From Candidatus Brocadiaceae bacterium (lineage in GTDB: Bacteria > Planctomycetota > Brocadiia > Brocadiales > Bathyanammoxibiaceae), in the NCBI GenBank assembly GCA_030018855.1, contig JASEHG010000022.1, forward strand, positions 1 through 16,494: 16,494 nucleotides of DNA. The letters run 5' to 3'. This document shows, piece after piece, positions 1 through 7,000 of this stretch (its first letter is position 1; each line of letters begins with the position of its first letter). A program made the translations under genes and the position numbers. The notes beneath the pieces were generated by a model. It was not told the DNA's origin, did not search any database, and saw only the letters and a list, made by a program, of their open reading frames with translations.

Positions 1-39
1 TGAAAATTTCTTGTGTAGGTCTAAACCAGCATATAACAT
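1..39 (-). CDS. IS110-family transposase, N-terminal fragment (runs off window)
   Basis: Reading the minus strand from the ATG at 39-37 gives MLYAGLDLHKKFS before the window ends. This matches the characteristic start of IS110-family (DEDD, RuvC-like) recombinases, in which the Asp of the YAGLDLHK stretch (residue 7) is the first acidic catalytic residue. A strong ribosome site, CAGGAGG at 54-48, lies 8 nt before the ATG, which supports this as a genuine start. IS110 enzymes move circular intermediates without long terminal inverted repeats and use a bridge RNA coded in a non-coding end of the element. Only 13 codons are visible, so completeness and activity cannot be judged. The family call rests on this short but distinctive motif. 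Confidence 0.68.
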   Translation of the reverse strand, partial: MLYAGLDLHKKFS

Positions 40-40
40 T

Positions 41-116
41 GGCTATGCCTCCTGTTTTTAAGTTTAAAACCCCTCCACCTACAGATACTATTCTATAGGT
101 CAGCAGGAGGCTAGCC
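41..116 (-). promoter_or_regulatory. Hairpin sequestering the transposase ribosome-binding site
   Basis: Bases 41-54 pair with 104-116 (13 base pairs with one bulged base at 46). The transposase Shine-Dalgarno CAGGAGG (54-48, minus strand) is entirely inside the stem. The 49-nt loop carries ACCTACA (77-83, plus strand), complementary to TGTAGGT at 14-20 inside the transposase coding region, so a pseudoknot enclosing the start codon is possible. Sequestering the ribosome site is a known way for insertion sequences to stay silent when read through from outside. The 13-bp stem is seen directly; the pseudoknot and regulatory role are inferred. The same region is where an IS110 element would code its bridge RNA. 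Confidence 0.5.
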
Positions 117-158
117 TTTTCATGACATCAGGGCGATAGGTTGCCCCCAACAAATGTC

Positions 159-179
159 ACCCTGAGCGAAGCGAAGGGT
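159..179. repeat. Short hairpin repeat ACCCT...AGGGT
   Basis: The stretch ACCCTGAGCGAAGCGAAGGG followed by T forms a small hairpin: a 5-bp outer stem (ACCCT/AGGGT), two mismatches, an inner GC pair of pairs and a GAA loop. Very similar strings are familiar as dispersed intergenic repeats in many environmental bacterial genomes. Only one copy is in this window, so its repeated nature here is inferred. It lies between the IS110 element and nrdD. Confidence 0.4.
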
Positions 180-247
180 CTGGTAACACTAATATAAGAG
201 TCACGAGAATATACAATTAAAATTTACTAACACCGACGGAGGAAGCC

Positions 248-2644
248 GTGAGCCCCCTGGAAAAGGTAAGGAAGAGAGACGGTAGGTTAGTGCCCTTTGA
301 TGAATCCAAGATAGCCGACGCCATCTTCAAGGCCGCCCAGGCCGTGGGCGGTGAGGACAAGGCACTGGCAGGAGACCTCGCCAACATGGTGTCCTTCCAC
401 CTGGAACAGAAGTTTAATCCGTCTGAGGCGGACATACCCGGCATTGAGGACATACAGGACCTGGTGGAAAAGATCCTCATAGAGACAGGCCATGCCAGGA
501 CCGCCAAGGCCTATATCCTCTACAGGGATAGACGGGCCAGGCTCAGGGGGGCCCTTAAGGTAAGAAAAAATGTAAAGAAGGGCAACAACTCCACGGACGT
601 CTCCCTCCTGGTGGATACCGACAGCAGGGATGAGAGTTCCCTGTGGGACAAGGGCAAGATAGCCCTGGCCCTGGAGAAGGAGTCGGGTCTGCCCCTGGAC
701 GAGGCCCTGGACGTCGCCAGTGCCGTAGAGAAGAGGGTCTTCGCCTCCGGCCTGAACCGCATCTCTACCGCCCTCATAAGGGAGCTGGTGGATAACGAAC
801 TCTTTGAGAGGGGCTACGACATCCAGCTAAAGAAACAGCAGACGCTGGGCATGCCCAAGTACGACCTGGAGCGGCTCGTATTCTCCAAGAGTAATGAAAA
901 CAGCAATATCGCCACTAATAACCCCGAGGCCATAAACCTCACCATAGCAGAGAATACCCTGAAACAGTACGCCCTCCAGGAGGTCTTCTCCAAAGAGGTA
1001 GCGGCGGCCCACCTCTCCGGGGCGGTGCACCTCCACGACCTGGGCTATCCCACCAGGGTCTACTGCAGTTCCCACTCCCTTGAATACCTCAAGAAATACG
1101 GACTACAGCTGGACAACCTGGACACGGTCAGCGCCCCCGCCAAACATGCACGCACCCTTACCGGGCACCTCAACACCTTCCTGGCCAGTATGCAGGCCTA
1201 TTATGCCGGGGCCCTCGGGGTAGGCTATATTAATATACTATACGCCCCGTTACTGGAGGGGATGAGCAACAAGGAGCTCCGCCAGGAGGCCCAGCACCTT
1301 ATCTTCAGTTGCAGTCAGAGCGCCTTCTCCAGGGGGGGACAGACCCTCTTTCTGGACTTCAACGTCCACACGGGCATCCCCAACTACCTTAAACCCATCC
1401 CTGCCATCGGGTCAGGAGGGAAGTATACGGGAAAGCCCTACGGAGAATACGCCGAAACGGCCAGACGCTTTACCATGGCCATGCTGGACGTCTGGCGTGA
1501 GGGGGACTGCCACGGTCACCCCTTTGCCTTCCCCAAGTGTGACCTCCATATCAACCAGGACACCTTCCAGGAGCCCGAACAGTACGAGATACTCAAATAC
1601 GCCTGTCAGATAGCCAGTGAGAACGGGGCACCCTACTTCGTCTTTGACAGGGACGAGGTAACCCTCTCTGCCTGCTGCCGTCTGAGGACTACGATACAGG
1701 ACGACTACATGATTAAGCACCCTGAAAGCATGCGTTTCTGCGGCTTCCAGAACGTGACGGTAAACCTGCCCCAGGCCGCCTATCGGGCAGGTAAAGGCAA
1801 CTGGGAGGCCCTCTGGAAGGAGATTGACCAGACCATCCAGATATGCATCAAGGCCCACCTCCAGAAGAAGGAGTTCATCGCCAGACTCATGTCAGGCCCA
1901 GAGATGCCACTCTGGCAGATAGGGCGGAAGGCACTGGACGGGCACCCCTACGTGGACCTGCAGAAATCTACCTACATCGTAGGCATCCTCGGCCTCAACG
2001 AGTGCCTCCAGTACATGATGGACAAGGAACTCCATGAGGGAGAAGACCCCCTGCGGAAGGGACTACAGGTCATAGCCTTCATGTACCAGAAGGTAAAGGA
2101 GGCAGGCAAGAAGCATGGGCTGAAGTTCTCCCTGGAAGAATCCCCGGCGGAGAGTGCCGCCAGGAGACTGGCCAAGATAGACGTAAAGAACTTCCCTCCT
2201 GCCAGGGAATTGGTGAAAGGGTACCTGGGGAAGGATGAGTACTATTACACTAACAGCGTCCATCTGAGGCCAGATGCCCCGGTAGATATGCTTTCCAGGA
2301 TAATCCTCCAGAGTAAGTTCCACACCATGATAGAGTCCGGGGCCATTATCCACGCCTTCTGCGGGGAGGAGAGGCCCTCGCCCACCAGTATCATGAACCT
2401 GGTGAGAAAGACCTTTGAAAACACCCAGGCGGCACAGCTTACCATCTCCCCCGAGTTCACCATCTGCAGCCGGTGCAACCGCCTCACCCCCAGGCTCACG
2501 AACCACTGCGACCACTGCGGTGCCGCTAACGTCCTCGGGGTAGAAAGGACCGACAGTTACCATCAACCACGCAATAACTGGTCTCCCTCTCGCCTGAGGG
2601 AGTTGATAGAACGGTATGAATCAGTCTCTAAGGCGGGTACCTAA
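248..2644 (+). CDS. nrdD: Anaerobic (class III) ribonucleoside-triphosphate reductase
   Basis: Reduces ribonucleotides to deoxyribonucleotides without oxygen, using a thiyl radical that is normally generated by a glycyl radical. Residues about 5-95 are an ATP-cone (VRKRDGRLVPFDESKI), an allosteric nucleotide site. Residues about 125-190 look like a second, degenerate cone. The barrel follows: HDLGYPTRVYC (Cys273), an SRGGQ stretch at 361-365, ACCRL (Cys476/477, the probable thiyl site) and NVTVNLP (502-508). A zinc ribbon is formed by Cys740, Cys743, Cys754 and Cys757. The start is GTG at 248, with GGAGGAA at 238-244. The odd point is the C-terminal RxxGY radical motif, which reads RTDSYHQP, so Ser770 (AGT, 2555-2557) stands where the radical glycine should be. 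The family is certain; normal glycyl-radical function is in doubt. Confidence 0.93.
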   Translation: MSPLEKVRKRDGRLVPFDESKIADAIFKAAQAVGGEDKALAGDLANMVSFHLEQKFNPSEADIPGIEDIQDLVEKILIETGHARTAKAYILYRDRRARLRGALKVRKNVKKGNNSTDVSLLVDTDSRDESSLWDKGKIALALEKESGLPLDEALDVASAVEKRVFASGLNRISTALIRELVDNELFERGYDIQLKKQQTLGMPKYDLERLVFSKSNENSNIATNNPEAINLTIAENTLKQYALQEVFSKEVAAAHLSGAVHLHDLGYPTRVYCSSHSLEYLKKYGLQLDNLDTVSAPAKHARTLTGHLNTFLASMQAYYAGALGVGYINILYAPLLEGMSNKELRQEAQHLIFSCSQSAFSRGGQTLFLDFNVHTGIPNYLKPIPAIGSGGKYTGKPYGEYAETARRFTMAMLDVWREGDCHGHPFAFPKCDLHINQDTFQEPEQYEILKYACQIASENGAPYFVFDRDEVTLSACCRLRTTIQDDYMIKHPESMRFCGFQNVTVNLPQAAYRAGKGNWEALWKEIDQTIQICIKAHLQKKEFIARLMSGPEMPLWQIGRKALDGHPYVDLQKSTYIVGILGLNECLQYMMDKELHEGEDPLRKGLQVIAFMYQKVKEAGKKHGLKFSLEESPAESAARRLAKIDVKNFPPARELVKGYLGKDEYYYTNSVHLRPDAPVDMLSRIILQSKFHTMIESGAIIHAFCGEERPSPTSIMNLVRKTFENTQAAQLTISPEFTICSRCNRLTPRLTNHCDHCGAANVLGVERTDSYHQPRNNWSPSRLRELIERYESVSKAGT

Positions 2645-2657
2645 ATCTCTTAAGGAC

Positions 2658-2693
2658 GGGCGGCCCATCCGCCTCAGGCGGGGTCGCCCCTAC
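2658..2693. repeat. Composite palindromic repeat between nrdD and the next ORF
   Basis: The gap holds a palindrome CCGCCTCAGGCGG (2669-2681), the core of the repeat family also seen in holB and before holB. It is followed by TCGCCCCTAC (2684-2693), identical to the right arm of the GTAGGGGC/GCCCCTAC palindromes near lpd and ileS. The left side (GGGCGG, 2658-2663) gives only an imperfect pairing partner. It therefore looks like one repeat type nested in, or replacing the centre of, another. Confidence 0.5.
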
Positions 2694-2710
2694 CCAAAGG
2701 AGGAAGAGGC

Positions 2711-3043
2711 ATGTGGGATCAAGGACTATTGGCGGAGGACCTTGAAATGATTAAAGAACTGGAGCGGAGGATTAACGAAAAGGAACCGGATTTCCTTATA
2801 GGGCTTCACCTGGAGGATTGCCTCCCCGAGGAGGCCGACGTGGAAGGGATTGCCAGGATTTTTACCAATGCCCTCAGCGTCCTGCCCAAAAAGGCAGGGG
2901 CCCACTATAAGGTAAACCTGAACTCGCTGGGCCTGAAGGGTTTCGCCAACCTTTACTTTGTGGCCTCCGGCATGGGGGGGGTGTTCTCTTACAACCATCC
3001 CCTCGCCTCGGAGGCGGACACAAAAAGCACGGTATGCCTGTAA
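2711..3043 (+). CDS. Small protein of unknown function between nrdD and nrdG (110 aa)
   Basis: I do not recognise this protein. It is clearly meant to be translated: AAAGGAGGAAGAGG stands directly before the ATG, and its stop codon region overlaps the nrdG start by 10 bases (ATG at 3034, stop at 3041-3043), so the two are probably translationally coupled. The first 60 residues are acidic and probably helical (EDLEMIKELERRINEKEP). The second half is less charged and has a glycine-containing stretch, FVASGMGGVFSYNHP. There is no signal peptide, membrane segment or metal-binding cysteine set; it has just two Cys, at 37 and 109. Its position suggests a role linked to the reductase. It carries no RxxGY motif, so a role as a separate radical-carrying subunit is only speculation. 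Confidence 0.8.
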   Translation: MWDQGLLAEDLEMIKELERRINEKEPDFLIGLHLEDCLPEEADVEGIARIFTNALSVLPKKAGAHYKVNLNSLGLKGFANLYFVASGMGGVFSYNHPLASEADTKSTVCL

Positions 3044-3750
3044 CCATAAAGGGTTTCATAGAAACTAGCCTGATAGAGTGGGAAGGGATGTTGGCCTCTA
3101 TCCTCTTTCTCCCTGGTTGTAATTTCCGATGTTCCTATTGCCACTCACCCCACCTGGTCTACTCCTCAGAGGATATGGAGACTATCCCCCTGGAGGTAAT
3201 AATGGAATCTCTGCGGAAACGAAGGGGGTGGATAGACGGGGTAGTAATCTCTGGGGGCGAGCCTACCCTCCAGAAGGGGTTAAAAGAATTAATCAGACAG
3301 TTAAAAGCCCTGGGGCTGAAGGTCAAGCTGGACACCAACGGTTCTAACCCCAACGTACTGGCGGAACTCCTGGAGGAAGGACTACTGGACTGCATTGCCA
3401 TGGACGTGAAGGCCCCCTTAAGGGAGGAGGAGTATGGCAAGGCCGCAGGTGGGCCTTGCGACGTAGAGGCCCTTCGGCGGAGCATCCGTATCATCCTGCA
3501 GAGTGGCATAGAACACGAGTTCCGTACCACCGTCTGCCCTGGCCTCCTGGCAGAAGATGGAATAGGGGAGATAGCCAGGGACGTCCGGGGGACAAAAAGG
3601 TACGTCCTCCAGTCGTTCAGGCCCAACAACTGCCTGGACCCCGACATGCTGGAGGTAAAACCTTATCCAGCCGCAACCCTTAAAAAATTCAGGGAGATTG
3701 TCCAGGACCACCTTGGCCATTGCTCCATAAGGGGGGAACCTTCTCCTTAG
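3034..3750 (+). CDS. nrdG: Radical-SAM activating enzyme for anaerobic ribonucleotide reductase (NrdG/PflA type)
   Basis: Activating enzymes of this type bind a [4Fe-4S] cluster and S-adenosylmethionine and abstract a hydrogen from a glycine of the partner enzyme. The sequence opens with IKGFIETSLIEWEG, typical of the longer NrdG-like activases that follow nrdD. The cluster motif is CNFRCSYC (Cys29, Cys33, Cys36). SGGEPTL (73-79) is the SAM-contacting GGE motif, and MDVKAP (123-128) is another conserved barrel strand. At 238 aa it is longer than enterobacterial NrdG (about 150 aa) and closer to PflA-type activases. The start overlaps the upstream small ORF by 10 bases, and there is no well-placed ribosome site, so coupling is likely. 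It is an intact partner for an NrdD that appears to lack its glycine. Confidence 0.9.
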   Translation: MPVTIKGFIETSLIEWEGMLASILFLPGCNFRCSYCHSPHLVYSSEDMETIPLEVIMESLRKRRGWIDGVVISGGEPTLQKGLKELIRQLKALGLKVKLDTNGSNPNVLAELLEEGLLDCIAMDVKAPLREEEYGKAAGGPCDVEALRRSIRIILQSGIEHEFRTTVCPGLLAEDGIGEIARDVRGTKRYVLQSFRPNNCLDPDMLEVKPYPAATLKKFREIVQDHLGHCSIRGEPSP

Positions 3751-3758
3751 TAATTTCC

Positions 3759-3772
3759 GCACCAGAAGGTGC
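3759..3772 (+). terminator. Weak hairpin after nrdG
   Basis: GCACC (3759-3763) and GGTGC (3768-3772) form a 5-bp stem with an AGAA loop, 8 bases after the nrdG stop. The following TTGTAATTT is only partly T-rich, so this is at best a weak terminator or a processing hairpin. Read-through into the following micro-ORF is likely. Confidence 0.25.
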
Positions 3773-3805
3773 TTGTAATTTGACCCTTTAAAGGAGGTGA
3801 AAGAT

Positions 3806-3874
3806 ATGGCGAAGAAAAAGGCCGCTAGCAAGAAGAAGACTACCAAAAAGACCGCCGGTAAGAAAAAGAGATAG
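3806..3874 (+). CDS. Lysine-rich microprotein (22 aa)
   Basis: An ATG at 3806 begins a 22-codon frame ending at TAG 3872-3874. Eleven of the 22 residues are Lys and one is Arg; the rest are Ala, Thr, Ser and Gly. It starts MAKKKAASKKK and ends GKKKR. The ribosome site AAGGAGGTGA (3791-3800) is near perfect at the right distance, which argues strongly for translation despite the tiny size. The composition resembles the tails of histone H1-like or AlgP-like DNA-binding proteins and ribosomal protein extensions, so nucleic-acid binding is a reasonable inference. It stands between the nrd operon and smc. I cannot assign a name. Chance is unlikely given the combination of ribosome site and composition. 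Confidence 0.65.
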   Translation: MAKKKAASKKKTTKKTAGKKKR

Positions 3875-3891
3875 TCCCTACCAAAAAGATG

Positions 3892-3918
3892 TTGACATTG
3901 GGACAAGAATGGGATAAT
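3892..3918 (+). promoter_or_regulatory. Putative sigma-70-type promoter for the smc leader
   Basis: A perfect -35 TTGACA (3892-3897) is followed by GATAAT (3913-3918), a five-of-six match to the -10 consensus, with a 15-bp spacer that is slightly short. Transcription would start near 3925 and run into the hairpins and terminator before smc. There is no room for another promoter between the terminator and the smc start codon. Confidence 0.5.
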
Positions 3919-3924
3919 TAGTAA

Positions 3925-4060
3925 CTGGGTGGCTCGGAAGTAGACCTTTCAGAGCTTAATGAGGTTTTCAAAAATTACCTGTAGTCATCGTTTGATTCTT
4001 CTGAAGGGGTCAAATTGTAATAAGGGTGTCTCTATATACTTCCCTGGGACACCCTTTTTT
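3925..4060 (+). ncRNA. Structured leader or small RNA upstream of smc
   Basis: There is no ORF here. GACC (3943-3946) plus TTCAGA (3948-3953) pairs with TCTGAA (4000-4005) plus GGTC (4008-4011). This makes a 10-bp stem with a small internal loop that encloses about 46 nt. The RNA ends at a strong intrinsic terminator (4023-4060). GGGTCAAATT (4007-4016) is also a perfect complement of AATTTGACCC (3777-3786), upstream of the micro-ORF, so transcripts coming from the nrd side could fold differently. I match it to no known RNA family. Either an independent small RNA or an attenuating leader of smc would fit. Confidence 0.4.
4023..4060 (+). terminator. Intrinsic terminator 14 nt before the smc start
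   Basis: AGGGTGTC (4023-4030) pairs perfectly with GACACCCT (4048-4055), closing a 17-nt loop, and is followed by a run of six T (4055-4060). The smc ATG is at 4075, so any smc transcript from upstream must read through this structure. Confidence 0.8.
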
Positions 4061-4074
4061 ATTGGGGGTCTTAC

Positions 4075-7000
4075 ATGCAGTTAACCAAACTGGAACTCTT
4101 CGGTTTCAAATCCTTCGCAGACAAGACAGAATTCCAATTCTCCCCCGGCATCACCATCGTCGTCGGACCTAACGGGTGCGGCAAGAGTAACATAGTAGAC
4201 TCTGTAAAGTGGGTACTGGGGGAACAGGGCACCAAGTCCCTCCGGGCCACCGAGATGACCGACGTAATCTTTGGCGGCAACAACCAGCGTCCCCCCTCAG
4301 GTTATGCGGAGGCCTCCGTTACTTTCATCAACAATAAGGGCCTCCTCCCCCTGGAATACCAGGAGGTCTGCATTACCAGGAGGCTCTACGCCGCAGGAGA
4401 ATCTGAATACCTCATTAACAAACAACTCTGCCGCCTGAAAGACATAAAAGAACTGCTCATGGACACCGGTCTGGGTACGGACTGTTACTCCCTGATAGAA
4501 CAGGGGGAAGTAGACATGCTCCTCCAGGCTAATTCCCAGGAGAGGAGGGTGGTCTTTGAAGAGGCCGCGGGGATAAGTAAATACAAGGCCAGAAAAAAGG
4601 CCACCATGAGCAAGCTGGAAAAGATAGAACAGAACCTCCTGCGTCTGGGAGACGTCCTGGAGGAAGTGCAGAAACAATCCCGCTCCGTAAAACTCCAGGC
4701 CGCCAAGGCCAGAAAATACAAAGAATACACCGAAAGGCTAAAAGAACTCCGCCTCCAGTGGGCAGTGAAGGGCCTCCATGAGTTCCAGGCACAGCACAGT
4801 AACACCTCCTCCCAGATAGAACAGGCCCTGTCCCAGGAACGGACCCTCCAAGAAGAAAAGGCAGCCCTGGAAGGCCAAAAGAAGGCCCTGGAAGAGGCAC
4901 TCCAGCAGTTATCAACCCAGTTATCCAAAGAGCGGACGGAACTGGCCTACCTGGAAGGCCAACTCTCAAAGACTACCGATAAGATAACCATGGAACAACA
5001 GCGTATCCAGGAACTGAAGCTCCAGGCACTGAAGGCCGCAGAACACCTCCAATCCTTACAGATGCGGGAGGAAGAACTGGAAGGACAACTACTAATCGTA
5101 CAACAAGAGACCGCCTCGGTAACCGATGAAATCCAGAAATTCCGTACCCTCCTCTCACAGCAAGAAAAGGCACACCACCTCCTGACCCAGGAATGCCATA
5201 ACTACACGGAAGAACTAGAAAAGAAAAAATCACTGCATATCGCTACCCTCCAGCACCAGGCCCAACTCCAGAATAAACTAAATAACCTCCTCAATGAAAG
5301 GGAATCACTCCTGAAGAGGAAGACCCGACTGGAGGAAGAGATTGCCAACGCAACCGAGTCGCTCCAGACACTGCAAAAAGAAAAGCAATCCCTGGAGGAG
5401 GAAAGGGGCATCCTGGCTAGAAAGAGGGAAGAGCTTGAGAACAGCTCAAAAGAGTTAAACGGTAAGAGAGAGACCTTGAAGGGAGAAGAGGCCTCCAGGG
5501 AAGAGACCCTTTCCCAGAAAAAACAACACCTCTCGGCCAAGAGCTCCCGTCAGGAGACACTAAAAGACTTTGAGGCCCGGGCAGAAGGAGTAGAAGGAGG
5601 CACCAAGGCCCTCCTGGAAAAGGCCCTCCAGGAAGGCCTCTCAGGGATAAGGGGACTGGTGGCTGACATGCTAAAGGTAGACCTGCCCCACGCCCCGGCC
5701 CTGGAAGCGGCCCTGGGCGACAGGAGTCAGACCCTCCTCGCCCAGACCACCCAGGATGCCCTGCAGGCCCTCTCCCTCCTGGAAACCACCCAGAAGGGCA
5801 GGGCCACCCTCCTACCCATGGACTGTCCCCAGAACGGGAATGGCGGCCTCCAGATAAATGGCGAAGAGGGCGTAATCAAGGCCCTTGACCTCATCCGCTG
5901 CGACGAGGCCCATCTCCCGTTCCTGAAAAAATTCCTGGATAAAACCCTCGTAGTCAAGGACCTCCCCACGGCCCTGTCTCTGGCCAGGAAATACCCTGGG
6001 GCCCGCTTTGTCACCCTGAAGGGTGAAATCCTGGAGCCCGAAGGCTCAATCACCGGTGGCAGTTCCACCAAGGCAGACCGCGGAATCATCTCCAGGAGGA
6101 GCGAGCTGGAGAGTCTGGAGATAGAGATAAAGGCGCTAGCCGAGGAGATTGAATCCATAGAACAGGCCAAGAGGGGGTACCAACAGGAATGCAGAAACCT
6201 GGAATCTCTCTTGATAAACAATAAACACCAACTGGAAGAGCTCGAAAAGACCTCCCTGTCCAAGGAAAGGGCGCTCCAGGAAAGAGGGTTGAAATTGAAC
6301 CTGTTGATGGAAGAGAAGGAAGTAACCTCCGGTGAACTCCATGAAATCCAATCCCTCCTGGAAGACCTCTCACTCAAAGAAAACCCGTTAAGGAATGAAC
6401 TGGGAGAGGTTGAGAAAAAGATACAGGAACTAAAGGAGGCGGTGGAATCGTCTTCTAAGGCCCTTTCTGAGAGACAATCCAGGAAGGAGGCCATGGAGAA
6501 GGATTTAACGGGGCTAAAGGTAGCCCTGGCATCAAAAGAGGAAAAGGGGCGCTCCCTCTCTGCGGAACTGAGACGGCTGCAGGAGGACAAGGAGGGATTC
6601 TCCCAGGAGATAACCCTTACGCTCCAGTCCCAGAAAGAGACTGAGGAGAGACACTCAGCCGCCCAGCAAGAGGCCTGCTCACTAGGGCAGCTCCTCAAGG
6701 AGTTAGAAGACAAGAAAGGTGCATTTCTCTCCAACCTAAGCCTCCTGGAGGAAAAAGAACGCCAGCACCACCATACCCTCTCCCAGTTGACCCCAACCCT
6801 GGAGGAAAAGGGACAACAGTACCTCTCCCTCCAGGAAGGGATCCAGTCCCTCAGGCTCAAAGAGAGGGAGTACGAGATAAAGATGGCCGACCTTGAGGAG
6901 AGGATTAGAGAAGAATATCACGTGGAACTCAAAGAACTTCCACCCCAGGAGATAGACTGGTCCCTGGCCACCCCGGAGATGGAAGAACTCAAGACCAAGG

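Noticed and set aside
117..247. Riboswitch or NrdR box upstream of nrdD
   Set aside because: I found no cobalamin-type conserved elements and no good match to paired NrdR boxes; TACAAT at 212-217 could be a -10 but lacks a -35.
1412..2566. Open frames of 148 and 167 codons opposite nrdD
   Set aside because: Low-complexity shadows of the strongly supported nrdD frame, with no own start signals.
5727..6860. 377-codon open frame opposite smc
   Set aside because: It is antisense to the SMC hinge and coiled coil, very rich in Ser and Arg, and has no recognisable domain or ribosome site; it results from the codon bias of smc.
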